A DNA stretch of 64,000 bases, taken from Hawksworthiomyces lignivorus (taxonomy: Eukaryota; Ascomycota; Sordariomycetes; Ophiostomatales; Ophiostomataceae). The DNA lies in assembly GCA_002917075.1 (NCBI GenBank), contig NTMA01000071.1:124001-188000 (forward strand), written 5' to 3'. Numbering within the stretch: position 1 is the stretch's first letter; every line of letters starts with the position of its first letter. Under the pieces are notes generated by a model. It was not told the DNA's origin. It ran no database searches and worked only from the letters and a program-made list of their open reading frames with translations. This document shows positions 35,118 through 48,769 of this stretch, in pieces. Position numbers and translations under genes: made by a program.

Positions 35118-36856
35118 TTATAATGTCCGCGGTAGCGCGGGCTCGGGGTCCTTCTGTGCAAAGTGCTCGTATAGCCGCCGGCCAATGTTGACGGCGGTCA
35201 CGTCGAGGGTCCGCTGGGCGAGGTCGGCAAAGTAGAAGACGAAGGCCCACAAGACGGCCTCGGCCAGCGCGATGCCCATCATGTACTGCACCAGCGTGGC
35301 GCTCCCCGTCAGCCCCACCGTCTTCTTGACGGTCCAGTGGCCGATGGTGAAGATCAGAGGGCCGTGGACCAGGTACATGCTGAAGCTGACCTTGCCCAGG
35401 TACTGCGAGAAGCGGTGCGTGAAGATGCGCTGCAGGGCCGGCATGCGGTCGATAGTGAAGACGAGCAGGGTGCCGCCGAGAGGGACCCAGAAGGAGTCTC
35501 TGCTGCCGTCCTTGCCGTACATCTTGGGGATCATCTTCATCATCGTCACGTAGCCGGTCGACGAGTCGGCGCCCTGGCTGCTCTCCGGCACCGACAGAAT
35601 GAACAGGGAGAGGAAGAAGCAGAAGAAGCCCACCACAGTCTTGAGTTTCTCGGAGCGCAGAAGCCGCTTGGCGGCGCTTCCGTCGGTCGCGCTTCCTGGC
35701 GCCGGCGCCGCGCTTCCCGATCCGAGACCCTCAAAGTGGAAGTGCAGGTCGCAGACGAGCATGCCCGCCAGGAAGAGATAGCCCTGCCAGAAGTTGTAGA
35801 TGTGCGCGTAGACGGTGACGCCGAACATGACCAGCACGCGCGTGTTGGGGCGGAGGCGGTTGAAGGCCGCCTGGCAGAGGAACAGCATCAGAGAGCAGTC
35901 GAACTCGACCGGCAGCGTCCACAGGTTGACGTCATACGCGAAGCGCCGACCGCGGTTGATGTCATTGGAGAGGAGGTTCCCCAAGCTGAGGACGTTGAGC
36001 CACCAGTTGTGGATCTGGCCGACAAAGGTTTTTGCCTGAATCGGCCGACGGACGTTGACGACTACGCCGTCCCAGCCCTCCGTGCCGTACAGGTCCAGGT
36101 AGATCATCAGCATGCAGATGAAGGACACGACGGTGGGCATCAGGAACAGGCGCGGGTGGCGGCGGAAAATGGACGAGTTGATGGCCTCGGCGGCCTCGTT
36201 GAAGCGGCCCATGCGGGACAGCTTCAGCGGCTTGTAGCTCAGCGCATAGCCCGAGACGACGAAGAAGATGGCGACCTGCGGCGGCCCGGAGATCAGGAGG
36301 CGGAGAATCGGCAGCTGGATCAGCCAGTCTTCGCTGCCCTCGCTGCCGTAGCCCTGGTGGATGCGACCGCTAAAGAACAGCAGGGTCGAGTGGTGCCACA
36401 CGACCAGAAAAGCGGCCACGCCGCGAAGACCGTCTAACGAGACAGCAACATTAGCACAAAAAGACACGCCAGATACACGTCTAGAGAAGCCGATTCTATC
36501 CCCAAGGCCGGTCGAAGTAGCCGGGACTTTTTTACAGGAGATTCAAAACAAAGGGCCAAAGATTCTTACCAAGCCAAGCGGTTGGATGCAGCTTCCGGGA
36601 TGGTCCCGGATCAGCCGGTTTCAAGAAAGAGGGCACCAAGACCTTGAACTCGTCCAGAGTGGTGTAGACCTTTGGCCAGAACGCGCCAAGCCGACGCCCG
36701 GGTCGCCGAATAGGCTCCGTCACGACGAGCCAGCAGAGGTAGGCGAAGCGGACTAGTAGGACCGGGATCGCAAGTATACCAGATACCGGCGCCCCATTTA
36801 GCCTTGGCTTTTCGTAGTTGTAGTTGAACGCGTCACTCAGTCGAGGTGAACTAGTA

Positions 36857-36892
<36 letters not shown>

Positions 36893-37041
36893 CCCTCGCC
36901 GTTGCCCTGCAGGTGCGCACCGGCCGCTGTGGCGTCTTTCAACTCCGCCTCTCCTCGCTCCTCGACCGGAAGCCGGTCATGTCCCGGGGACATCTGCTGA
37001 AAGGCCCAGCTTCGAATGCCCCGTAAGGCGGCGTGAGCCAT
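35118..37041 (-). CDS. Membrane-bound acyltransferase 3 family protein
   Basis: Integral membrane acyltransferase (acyltransferase 3 family; members O-acylate sugars, antibiotics or other metabolites). Exons 37041-36570 and 36433-35118 give 595 aa. The N-terminal 150 residues are cytosolic-looking with a Ser/Asn homopolymer encoded by a CTG-type repeat and one hydrophobic segment (VSGILAIPVLLVRFAYLCWL). The diagnostic motif DGLRGVAAFLVVWHH with the probable catalytic His follows directly after the intron, then FFVVSGYALSYKPLKL, FVGQIHNWWLNVLSL and WTLPVEFDCSLMLFL. About ten membrane spans end with GKVSFSMYLVHGPLIF. Substrate not predictable. Family assignment is firm. Confidence 0.9.
36857..36893 (-). 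repeat. Trinucleotide (AGC)n repeat coding for serine/asparagine
   Basis: Interrupted GCT/CTG repeat on the plus strand; on the coding strand it is AGC codons giving seven Ser, one Asn, three Ser. Lies in the disordered head of the acyltransferase. Length may be polymorphic. Confidence 0.9.
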
Positions 37042-38140
37042 ATTTTAATTTCTGTAGTCTGAATCGGAACAAAAGAAACAAAAGCGACGGTGAAAGCTCG
37101 ACAATCTTCGACAGAGCGGATCAAGGAGAACGAGAGAATAATATCACCGAATTTTGATAGCTATGTCAATTAATACCCGTAGAAGGCACTTGATGAAGAA
37201 TTTCGTGACTTCATATACAAGAGCGCTGACGAAACAATAGACCGATGCTAGGAACAAAAAAGCGAGGGACAAGAGGCGTTACCAAGTCACGCGGAGAGGA
37301 AACGTTGGTGATGTTCCTGCAAAGAGACCATTGGGTTCAGAGAGAATATCAAGACAAGTTGGAAGAGAAATGCGATAGGACCAAGGAAGTATGTGCCCCC
37401 TCCCCAAAAGAGATAAACGAGCGGATGCGATAAGAAACGAAAGAACCAGGTAGGCGCAGAGATAGAAAAAGATGGGATGGAAGCGATTGTGGAAGAAGAA
37501 ATGCTATCTTTCTAGGTTCCTAAAGAATGAACCATAGCGTTTCCCCTGTGGGTTCTCTGCATCAGATCAAAAGATAGTGAGAGAGGCCGCAGGCTAACGG
37601 AAAACCCACTCCTGTATGAAATAGTATTACAGCTAACTCTTCCGAAAACAATATTGAAAGGAGAGAAGCATATTATAGACGTGGGCCGAAGGCAGAAAAA
37701 GGAAGCAGGCTCGGTACTAGGTAGCGCTCATAGTTGAGGGGGTGCCCATTTTTATTCATAGGCCCCTTTCATTTTGAATCATATTGATACTATTAAACAG
37801 AACGCCACAGGTCTAGACAACTTGGCAAAACAACCATCATGAAGCAACCGCAAGAAGATCGCAGGGGTGGAGTAGAAACCGGGAGGAGCGGAAAAGTCAG
37901 ATCAGTGGAGGGCGTGGTGTCTTACAGCAGCACGGACAAACTTCACTAGCGAACGACTTAGGCTCGCAAGCCGAGTGTGCCATCAACTGCGTCTGCCTCC
38001 AAAACCGTGCACACACTGGGGGAAAGACCTGGGAGGGTAGACGACCTGCAGATTGGCCAAGTGTCACGTTGCAGCACACACGTTGTGAACAATGTACTCG
38101 TATTGTGCGAGAGAAATTGAATCATGCTTGCCAACAAAAC

Positions 38141-38191
38141 AAGGCCAAACCAAGGCCAAACGAATCCATATGAGGCCAAACAAGGCCGAAA
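38141..38191. repeat. Four degenerate copies of an aaggccaaac motif
   Basis: aaggccaaac at 38141 and 38152, gaggccaaac at 38172 and aaggccgaaa at 38182. A small imperfect direct repeat in non-coding DNA; no function evident. Confidence 0.75.
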
Positions 38192-41100
38192 CCTATGTTA
38201 ATTTTGCGACAGACAGTTGGCACTGCCACTGTAAAATGTGTGGATAACAATGACGATCAGTGTTGGAGAAACGAAAGTGATCAGCCAAACTACAGAGGGC
38301 AACCAGCAGAGAAAGACACAGTGAATTTTCAAAACATGGAGCACGCCGTAGAGAAAAAGCACCACGCGAAATAATAAATGGGGTGATGGAGCTGCGTGTA
38401 TGCCGCTGCCCCCTCTTCACACATTCTTCAGGATACCGAAAGGCGAGCTATGTACGTTAAGAAGCCTGTTTTCTTTCGGCTTTGCGGTGAGACATTCGAT
38501 CGTTTTCAGCACACGGGCAACTAAAACGAGACCTACCAAGCCCTAACGATAGCGTACTTACACATGAATGCGGCGCTTATCCGAAGTCTGAACACAATGT
38601 GGCTTGGCGAACACGGTCCAGCTTCCATCTCTATGAGTACAAGCCCAAGCCCCGGCCGGTACTTGCGTAGTGCAGAAAAAACAGCCACGCCCACATGTCC
38701 CAAGGTATTGGTCTCTTCTCGAATCGCCAAGACACGGGCAGCCCCCAATGTTGCTGGAGTTCGATCGTTTGATTCTATACCTCTTTTGTGACAAGCAATA
38801 CTACCTCAATAAAAGAACAAAACAATAAAAAAGAGACAGTCAAGGAACTGCACAACAACTAAATTATAGTTGTTGTTGGCGACCGTGCGACAAGCACAGG
38901 TTTCGCGTAGAAATAAAACGGGTAGCTGAATGAAAACGGAAACAAATGGTATCGTGCCCTGAACCGGGAATGTGGAACGCAAGAAAACCTGTTGATTAGA
39001 GTTTGAAGAATTCGGAACGAAAACCAGGACCACCCTGTTTGGGAAATGGAGCACCGAACCATATTTTCTTCTTCCGCTGTAAGGGTCTGATTTGTGCGGG
39101 GGGTTCAAAGGGAGGGCGGGTAAGTTGAAGACAGGCGAGACAGGGTTGAGCGAGCTAGGCTTTAATGAATGGCCAGGCGATAATGTGGCGCACAGGGAGC
39201 TGGGAGGGGACAAAGGGTGTCCCTGTTGGCGCATCCTCATCTCGAGGGAATCAAACGTGAGAAATCAAGGCACACCACACAGTCGTCTGCTGGTGTATGT
39301 AGATACAGTGCGTGCGTTACCGTACTAGGTCATTTCTTCCTTGACGATCCCCATGAGCCCAAGATAAGCCCATTTTATTGCGCAATCCTACTCGTATTTC
39401 TCTCACGCAGTATTCGTACTCCATAAGCGCTGCAAAAGCTAGCAGATCTATCACCTGTCACCCAACTCGCAGTGCGTCGCGTCGGCATATATACGGAGTT
39501 GTGCATGCTGATCCTTTGGAATAGATTTGTTCTCTGCTAAAGACACTCTTGCCGCTCGCCTGAGAGGGATGTTTTATTGCCCAGTGAGCCAAATTATGCT
39601 GAGCCGCTCATAACCTCCCTCCAACCGCTCCCACACGCTACGAGCATCTACTTTCAGGGCATCGAAACAGAGTTTGTACCCAGAGCGGTGTTTGGACCTC
39701 TACTCGTGGAAACACTGAGGCACCGTAAGCATACATACATATGTACGACGCACTCTTACACTCGTAAATGACAGGTTCCACCACGAAGTCCAGACCATTC
39801 TTGTACTAGCCATTGGGTTAGAGTTAATGCTTACTCACGCCCCTGTACGATCGGTATGTATTGGACAACAAAAAGAAAAAGCAACCACAATCTGACGCAA
39901 TCCACACCCAGAGTAGACCAAGGTCTGGACCAGTGACAGGCGCAATCATGGTTCTGTGCATTTCCTTGGCAAAGCATCCTTGCCAAATATGACAATTTAT
40001 TTGCGAGAATGTACGAGTATCGTATATCGTAGCGTAGGAGCATGCACCAAGCCGAAGTGACAATTTCGAGCTGTTCACTTGTCTTCAAATGCGGTCCGTT
40101 ACAGGCTCATGAAGTCTTGGTGTAAACCTATACGAAGAAGGATTTCAAAAGTTCATCCCGTGTTCCCGGTACCTGGAAAATCCTTCCCGTGCAGAGTGCA
40201 GAAGAGTTAAGCATATGCCCCTATTCTCTGCCACTACCGTTGCCTCCAGAGACGCCGTAAAAGCAAAATGGCAGTGAGGATGTCGAAGTCATCTAAGGTG
40301 CTCTTCGAATAAGCATAAGCAGAGTCACGCTCTCCTCCCCTTTTTTTCTTGTGCACTCCTGCATTGCCCCTGACAATAGGCGCTTTATCATCTCCCTTGC
40401 GTTAGGTTTTGTGCCTCGACCCCTTTTTCAACTTCTAATATCTTTCCATTTACCCCATGCCTGCCAGTGGAGAGCTACCTTCCCCTAAGAAGAAAAGAAG
40501 AAGAAAAAAGAAAAGCATTTAGAATCACTGGTAGCAAAGGTATGCAGCTGAGAGCTGCCCCAAAGGTAGCTTCATTAATTTAATTTCTTCACCGATGGTA
40601 GCAGTTTTTTCCTAGGCAGTTCTGTTGGCCAGGCATGTCACTATTGGCGACTATTGGCCGATGGGGGCTCCGCAAATTTGTGCGCACTATGCTTATTTGG
40701 CAACCATCTTTTGGCATTGTCCACCTTTCATCTCCGCAGATGCTTACTGTGTCGCTCGCACACAAACCGTACATACAGAGTAGGAAGGAATTCAAAACAA
40801 ATCTAGCAGGTCAAGCTTGTAGTGAAGGAGAAGCCAACAGGGGGGGTTGAAAAGGTGCGCGTTTCTCCGTAGCTTTTTTGACGATACGTGTAGATATTAG
40901 ACCAGCTAGAAGACCGGGAATAAACAAAACGTAACAACAAATAACAAGGGGCAGCTTAAAGGAAGAAGCCATCGACTAACCACTGCAGAACATGCACTTT
41001 TTGGAGCGGCCTCGGCTAGTGTCCCCAGTGAAAAAAATAGCAACGATAGCGACGATCCCACTTGGCAGAAAAGCTTAATTTTCTTTGTCTTGCCTAGTTC

Positions 41101-42099
41101 GTCGCATCTTTCATGCTACCAGTCCTGGCCACCTCCTGAAGAGGGCGTTTTTTATTCCAGCGCTCTCTTCCCTAGCTCTAGGAAGCACTCGTGGCACTTT
41201 TGGCACGGTGAGATGCTACGCCTTGCGCAGCCCGAATGCGACCCAAATCCCAAATAGGCAGCGAGTGTGCAAGCACAAACATACGACGAAGAGCATGACG
41301 GAGAGCGCTCACCAATAGGGCCGCACTAACCCAAGCAGCCAAGACACCATGCTCTCGCCGGCTTCTCCGCTACAATACGTACACTGGAAGACTGGCTCGT
41401 ATCTCGTGATATTCTCTCTTTTTGCGTGACTGTTAATGCGAGCCAAGATTTACTTAAATAGAATAGAAAGACTGAAATACGGTGTAGACGAGACAGACTA
41501 GCAGGACGATAAGCAAATGGATAAGAGAAAAGGCTCAGCCTGCATGCCAAGACAGCCAACACGAGAGGGACTGAACCTCAAATTAGCACACATGTCGCTA
41601 CCACCACTGTGCATTTTCGCCTTCTCGTGCCTAAGCCTTATACGGCATCTGTAGCAATACATTATAACCATGCGACGCCGAGCTGAGGACCGATCCTGGG
41701 GAACCGTTCCTCGGCCGCAGTAGCCAGTTCGCCGCATGAAATGTAGCCTACGGCCCTATAGCGCATCCGCGGGTATTACGAAGGCCACGACAACGAAGAA
41801 GACATTACCGGAGAAGGGGATTGGAATGAGTGGCCAATACACGCGCCAGGAGATGCCAACTGCTGTCTGCTGCAGTTCTTGCGTAGATACAAGATGTCAG
41901 TGACTCCCGGACAAGAATGCCTGAACAAGTCGGACGGATGTCAGACACCGGCGGAAGAAAAGCTGCGAGGCTAGCAAATACAACAAGAAAAAGGGAGAGA
42001 CGGGGGGGTAAGGAATCCAAGGAAACAATTCGCCCCAGTCATCGCTGAAAAAAGTAAAGTTCGCTTCTTGCGGACACGGCCTGTGAGCTACACAGTAAG

Positions 42100-44005
42100 T
42101 TGGCTTCCTAAATCTAGCCATCCGGTTGCAGCCTCTCTCCCTTCCGCCGAAGGCAACGAAGGTGGAGACAGGTAAGGTGCACAGTGCGACGGGGTCGTTG
42201 AGGACGCTATGGAAGAGCAGTCTAGGTACGGTGGCCTCAGAAACGGCCAAGTTGTTAGCAGGGCGCCGGCAAAGCAAGAGACACTGGCCAGCACATTCAG
42301 GACGGTGTAGTCGTCGAAGGTCAGCCAGGCGGGGCGCCTCATAGATGCTGGGGTCAGCGTTCTCTCAGCCCTCGAGCCTGCAGATGATGCTGAGCAGGTC
42401 TAAGGCGCTGGCCCTACTACAGCCGCAGTGGCAGAAGCCTAAGCGGGCGAGAGCGAAAGTGCTAATGAAGTTTTCCGGGTTGTAGCGCAGGCTATGAACA
42501 TGAGGACGTTCACTTTCAAGATGCAAGGACTGGCTCCAAGCGGAGCTGCAGACTTGTGGAGCGTGCAACAAAGTGGTAGAGTTTATGGAGGCGCCGCCGA
42601 TGCCGTGCGCGGCTAGCTGTCCGTTGACGGCATTGTGAAGCCGTGATTCGATGTGGCACGCATGACGTAGTGGCTAAACGCAGTTGTGTCGATAAACAAG
42701 CCATCAAGGTTAACTGGACAGTTGGCATGAACATCTGACAAGAGGGTGCTGCAACGAGCGCGTTCCAGGTAACAATTTGCGCCGCCGGGATGGGGATATG
42801 GATTCCGAATGCGGAGTAAGTGTTGAGGTCCATGGCAGTGACGAGGCTGTCAAGGAGCCGAGGAACAAAAAAAAGATGCAGGCTTACCGCGCGGGGGCGG
42901 GGATGCCGAGCGCTGTGAAGACGAAGACGTCTAATGTTGTTGGTCAGGCAACCCTTTTTTCCCCCGATATGTCTAAGATGATATCATCGTTCCCTACACC
43001 AGCACATATTATTTTTCTATGTCGTCTTGTTGAGAGCGAAGACCATACTGCCCATTTTACCGAGACAGCGCTCGAGTGCAATGTCGTTGAGCACAAGATG
43101 AATGAAGCTGCGAAGGTTGTTGCACATGAGCGAATTTCACATCTCCGACTTCGAAGTCAGCCACGAGATTGACTCAACAAAGAATATGTACCGGTCTTTG
43201 GTACGAGTACCTGCTAGCTTCATGCCATTGAAGACGCAACAATACCAAAGCAGCGAAGGGGAACATGCGAAACATCCCTTTGAGGATGCTTTTGAATATC
43301 GAAATGAAATCCCACGTACGCGCCCAATTTCTACGCGGGGAAGGATTGCCGACAATTCCACAGGACGTGATGGGCTGGGACAAGAAGTGATAAGCACGGA
43401 TTCGTCCAAACGACCGTGTCTGCAGCATACTACCAAAGAGCCATGCAAAGAGCCATTTTGGATTTATCGTGCCCCTCTTCTGTCTTTAGACAGACGGCAG
43501 TAAGATGTGTGGATGCATTTGAACAGACTGGCATGCAGATCAGATATCTCGTATCCAGGCGAGAAGGATTTAACAGTTACATCAAATGTACACACTTGTT
43601 GGAGATCTGTCATTTCGAAGCTTTGGAACTTCGCCACACGAAGAAAAGAGATGCTGAACAGGAGAAGATTCGGCGAAGATAGCGAGCCAGTGGTGCAGTT
43701 TCTGAAGAGAGGGAATACGACAAGAGCAGGCGGGGAACTGCAATGAGTTGAATATATTATCCGATTGGATATTTGATCTCGACAAAGACCGGTTCGCATG
43801 TGCTTATGGCCCAAGCTGCTCTCCAAAGAAGCAGTAGGCCAATAGCGATTGTGAGCTGAAGAGTCAAAAAGCGGCAGATTTGAGGTCGCCATATTGCAAG
43901 AAGTAAGGGAGTTGGAAGAGAATCAAAGGCCCTTTCTGAATTTCTAGATGTCAGCATGATGAAGCCATTCCTACACCTATCGTCGTCAAAGCGAAGCAAA
44001 TGCAT
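42100..44005 (-). pseudogene. Possible decayed membrane-protein gene
   Basis: Read on the minus strand, several separated frames look protein-like but are interrupted by stops and shifts. They are: a hydrophobic segment near 43,860 (LTIAIGLLLLWRAAWAIST); VCTFDVTVKSFSPGYEISDL near 43,560; DLNTYSAFGIHIPIPAAQIV near 42,810; in a shifted frame DGLFIDTTAFSHYVMRATSN near 42,690; and WLTFDDYTVLNVLASV near 42,320. They could be exons of one multi-exon gene with frameshifts, or chance. I do not recognise the family. Support is weak: coherent composition and amphipathic pattern only. Confidence 0.3.
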
Positions 44006-44926
44006 GTCGACCTGGATAGCCTCGTAACAAGTTATGAAAATTCGGACGATGCAGAGTATTTAGTAGGGAAAGATGAGGTTGCTTGACGGACGGATTCTTC
44101 GTGTTCCAGAAATGTTGTTTCAGAAGGCCACGAGGCGTCTGTCGTCACTTCCAATTCGCATCTAATCTGTATCGGGATCGCCGCTGCCTCGGCCAGTCAG
44201 AGGAGGCGGATTAAACACTCGAATCGATCAGCCCTTTAATTGCCTTCTGCAACCAAAGATAATAACGCTTTTCTTACCCCCTATCTAGATTATTTGGTTC
44301 CATCCTCCCACGGCCTCTAATATACTGTCGCTGTTCTCCGGTCCCGTTTCTGCATGCAAGGATGCACCTGTTGGCTGCTTTTATTTATTTTTCGTACCTC
44401 GGCATCTTTTTAGGAGTGGCGGACCGGAGCTTTAGAGATGCCCCTCCAATCCCGCTCTATCTCCACTATTGCATCTTGCCCCTAACGTCGACGTCTTTTC
44501 TCTGCAGTCTTGGCCTGGCCGTGTACAGTATGCTCGTACGAGGCAAGGGATCGATCCAAAGAAGCTGACACGCCCGACGGAGCGAAAACGGCAGCTGCAA
44601 TTGACCCGTAGGCCGGTTGGAACTGACACGGCCAGAGGGGCGTAGAGTGCGTGACGTAATGGCTCTTCTTCAGAGGCCATCTCAGGCACAGAGCTTTAGA
44701 GTGAAACGGCAAGCTGTGCAACATAAAAAGATGAGCTCTCCACTTTGTGGAGCTCTTGATCTTGGCGGAACTGTTTCGATTTCTCCTGTATAAGAGCAGC
44801 TTCTTTGTCTTTTTTGGAAAACTGTCTGTCGATCTCTCGTCTAGAGAGCTTTCTGTGTATGTTCCTGGAGAACTGTCGAAGTCTCTTGAAATCTGATCTT
44901 CAAAACCACTTCTTGTCATTGTCAAC

Positions 44927-47900
44927 ATGTCGCAACCAATTCCAGCGCCGCCAGGTGTGCCCGTGCTAGGCAACATCTGGGATATCGATGGGCAGGAGCC
45001 TGTGCAGTCATTTTATCATATGGCTGAAAAATATGGTCAGGAATTGTGTCCCTGGAATTCTCCTCTTCATCAAACGTGGTTGTCTCATATTGACTTTCTT
45101 AGGTGACATCTTTCGTTTCACCATCGTCGGTAGATCTAATATCGTAGTCTCAAGCAACGCCCTTGTCAACGAGTGCTGCGATGAGACTCGCTTCAGAAAG
45201 AACATCGGTGGCGTCCTGAATGTGTGCGCCCTCTACCGCCATATCTCAATACAGCCTTTGCTAACCTTGCTCGTAGGAAGTGCGGAATGGCGTCCATGAT
45301 GGGCTTTTCACTGTGAGCTTCACCCTCTACTTTGCCACCATCCCGCCGCATTCTTCAGAAAGACGATAATTTTTGTACTGATGTACCAAGTCATATGGCG
45401 AGAGCGAGCCCAACTGGGGCAAGGCCCATCGAGTGCTGACTCCGGCCTTCGGCCCCATCTCTATCCGAAATATGTACGACGAGATGCACGACATCGCCTC
45501 ACAGCTTACCCTCAAGTGGGCGCGTCTGGGTCCGACCGAGCCGATTATGGTGACTGACGACTTCACCCGCCTGACTCTCGATACCCTGGCTCTCTGTGCC
45601 ATGGACTACCGCTTCAACAGCTTCTACAGCACCGAGATGCATCCGTTTATTAAAGCCATGGGCGGCTATCTTGTAGAATCTGGTTTGCGCAGCCGTCGGC
45701 CTCTGCCTTCCATCTTCTATAAGAAGGTCGACCAGCAGTATTGGGCCGACATTGGCGTTCTTCACGAGGTGTCCGATGGCGTTCTCAAGGCCCGCAAAGA
45801 ACAGGACCCTCCCTCTGAGCGCAAAGACTTGCTTGCGGCCATGCTGCACGGTACAGATCCCCGTACAGGCGAGAAGCTGGATGACGCCACGATTACGAAC
45901 AACCTGATCACATTTCTAATCGCCGGCCACGAGACGACATCTGGTCTTCTATCGTTTGCATTCTACCAGCTTCTGCACCATCCAGAGGCCTACCGCCTCG
46001 CTCAGCAGGAAGTCGATGAAGTCGTCGGCACCGGCCCCATTACCGTCGACCACTTGTCCAAGTTGAAGTACATCGCTGCCGTTCTGCGCGAAACTCTACG
46101 GGTCACCCCGACCATTCCAGTCATATCGGTGGCAGCTATCAAAGACGAGTTCCTAGACGGCGGCAAATACTTTGTGCCTGCGGGCGAGAATATTTCGCTG
46201 CTGCTCATGCGCTCCCAACACGACCCGGCTGTATTCGGCGATGACGCCACCGAATTCAAGCCCGAGCGTATGCTTGATGAGAACTTTGCGCGGCTCACCA
46301 AGGAGCACCCTAACTGCTGGAAGCCCTTTGGCAACGGAGCCCGCGCCTGCATCGGTCGTCCATTTGCCTGGCAAGAGGCTCTTCTGGTCATGGCCATGCT
46401 GCTGCAAAACTTCAACTTCCGCTTCGACGACCCCAGCTACCAGCTTCATCTTAAGGAAACGCTAACCCTGAAGCCCAAGGACTTCTACATGCGGGCCCAC
46501 CTGCGCGAGGGCCTGACGCCGACCATCCTGGAGCACCGGCTGGCCGGTAACCAGACCGTCACCGTAGGCGACGTCAAGAAGACCGCGGCAGCTGGCGCTT
46601 CTGGCGCTGCTGCTGCTGCCGCTCCGGCTGCCCAGGGCAAGCCCCTCAATATTTACTACGGCTCCAACAGCGGAACCTGTGAGGCCATGGCCAACCGCGT
46701 GGCCGCGGATGCGCCTAGCCACGGCTTCCGCGCCGACGTCATTGCGCCGCTAGACGCCACCAACCAGACGCTTCCCACCGACCGGCCGATTGTTATCGTC
46801 ACGGCATCGTACGAGGGCGAACCGCCCGACAACGCCAGCCACTTTGTCACCTGGCTAAAGAACCTCAAGGCCGACGACGGCGCCAAGGGCGTCGCGTATG
46901 CCGTCTTCGGCTGCGGCCACCACGACTGGGCCCAGACGTTCCACAAGATCCCGAAGCTGGTCGACACACAGCTGGCGGCCTGCGGCGCCGAGCGCCTGGC
47001 CCCAATCGGCACGACCGACGCCGCCGAGGGCAACATGTTTGAGGACTTTGAGGCGTGGGAAGACGGCGTGCTGTTCCCGGCCCTCGCAGCGCGGTATGGT
47101 ACGGGCGCGCAGGGCGCAAGCAGTGGCGAGGGCGGAGCCGAGGGCGAGAGTGTCACCCTTGGCGGGCTCACCATCGACATCACGACGCCGCGCACGTCGG
47201 CCCTGCGCCAGGACGTGCGGGAAGCGCTGGTCGTGAAGTCGGAGCAGCTGGTGACCACCGACGAGGCCAACGGCGTGACCGCCAAGCACCACCTCGAGAT
47301 CCAGCTGCCTAGTGACATGAGCTACAAGTCCGGCGACTACGTGGCCGTGCTGCCGTTCAACAACCGGTCCGCCATCGAGCGGGCGCTGCGGCGCTTCCAC
47401 CTGCCCTGGGACGCGCACATCACGGTGCGCACGGCCGACGGCAGCAGCACCAGCACGCAGACCAGCCTGCCCATCAACACGCCCATACCTGCCTTCGGCG
47501 TGCTGGGCGCCTACGTCGAGCTGAGCCAGCCGGCCACGAAGAGGGTGAGTTTGTTTCTCTTCCTGATACTCCCATATCCGATCTTGCATTGCATTCTCTT
47601 TTCAATTTCTGCTCGTACTAACACTTACAGAACGTGCTAACGCTGGCGGAAGCGGCCAGCGACAAGGACATCAAGACGCAGCTCCAAGCCTTAGCCGGCG
47701 ATGCTTATGCTAGCGAGATTGGCGCCAAGAAGGTATCCATCTTGGACCTGCTTGACAGATTCCCGACGATCGAATTGCCGTTTGGCAGCTTCCTGGCAAT
47801 TCTGCCGCCAATGCGCGTGCGCCAATAGTATGTCAAATGCCCGACACAGCGGTCTATTGTCTATGATGCTCCCCTTATATGCCCTCTGCTAACTAGCAAT

Positions 47901-48588
47901 CTCCAGCTCCATCTCGTCGTCTCCCCTCTGGAACCCGAGACATGTCACTCTCACCTACTCGGTACTGACTGCGCCGTCGCTGTCCGGCCAGGGCCTGCAC
48001 GAGGGTGTCGCCTCTCACTATCTGTCCTCTGTCTCCGCCGGCGACACCGTGCACGTCGCCGTGCGGCCCAGCCACGTAGCGTTCCACCTGCCGCTCGACG
48101 CCGAGAACGTGCCCATCATCTGCGTTGCCGCCGGGACAGGCCTGGCCCCCTTCCGCGGCTTCGTGCAGGAGCGGGCCGCGCTGCTGGGCGCCGGCCGCCG
48201 CCTCGCGCCCGCGTTCCTGTTCTACGGCTGCCACAACGCCACTGACGACATGTACCGCGAGGAATTCGACCGGTGGTCGGCCATGGGCGCCGTGACCGTG
48301 CGGCGCGCCTACAGCCGACAGGATCCCGAGAATCCCTCTGCGCAGGCCGGCCGCCACGTGCAGGACTGCCTGTACGAAAACAAGGCAGACCTGACGGAGC
48401 TGTGGGGCAAGGGGGCACGCATCTATGTGTGCGGATCGCGGCAGCTGGGCGAGGGCGTCAAGCAGACGCTGCTGCGGGTCCGGAAGGAGTGGGTAGAGTC
48501 GGCGGGCAAGACCGAGACCGACGAGGAGGCCGCGCAGTGGTTTGCCAGCATCCGCAACGAGCGGTATGCGACGGACGTTTTTGATTAA
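44927..48588 (+). CDS. CYP505: CYP505-type self-sufficient P450 (P450-reductase fusion)
   Basis: Fatty-acid subterminal hydroxylase of the P450foxy class: heme domain fused to an NADPH-P450 reductase. Exons 44927-45035, 45103-45221, 45277-45312, 45391-47544, 47631-47827 and 47907-48588 give 1098 aa. Heme domain: PPGVPVLGNIWDID at the N-terminus, I-helix AGHETTSG (266-273), ETLR, and heme loop FGNGARACIGRP with Cys408. A short Ala-rich linker (about 490-505) leads to the FMN domain (YYGSNSGTCEAMANRV from 510, TASYEGEPPDNA). The FAD/NADPH part shows YKSGDYVAVLPFNN, YSISSSPLWNP across the last intron, CVAAGTGLAPFRGF and the C-terminal ERYATDVFD. No membrane anchor, as expected for this soluble class. 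All catalytic motifs are intact. It converges on PSF2 with 181 nt between stops. Confidence 0.96.
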
Positions 48589-48769
48589 GGCTCGGTGGCC
48601 GCCAGGTCGCGCGAGAAGCGAAAGAGTGCGCGTGCGCACCCTCCCCAAGATAGATCGCCGGTGCTTTTTTTGTGTCCTTTATGTTGCGCAGCGAAAAAAA
48701 AGCTTCCTTTTCTAGTGTGCCGCGTATAAAATGATCTTCTCCTTCTCCTTTTTCTCCCACTCTGCTGTG

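Larger units (their letters stand above)
37042..44926. other. Gene-poor 7.9-kb interval
   Basis: No intact gene found. 37042-37700 is purine-rich on the plus strand (pyrimidine-rich leader or promoter of the acyltransferase). Short repeats sit at 38141-38191, and 42100-44005 may contain a decayed minus-strand gene. The last few hundred bases are the CYP505 promoter. Frames elsewhere are short and mutually overlapping. Confidence 0.5.

Noticed and set aside
35337..36437. 366-codon plus-strand frame over the acyltransferase gene
   Set aside because: Low-complexity A/V/E/D composition caused by codon bias on the other strand; no family match.
46855..48648. Long minus-strand frames over CYP505
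   Set aside because: Antisense shadows; the sense strand has all P450 and reductase motifs in order.
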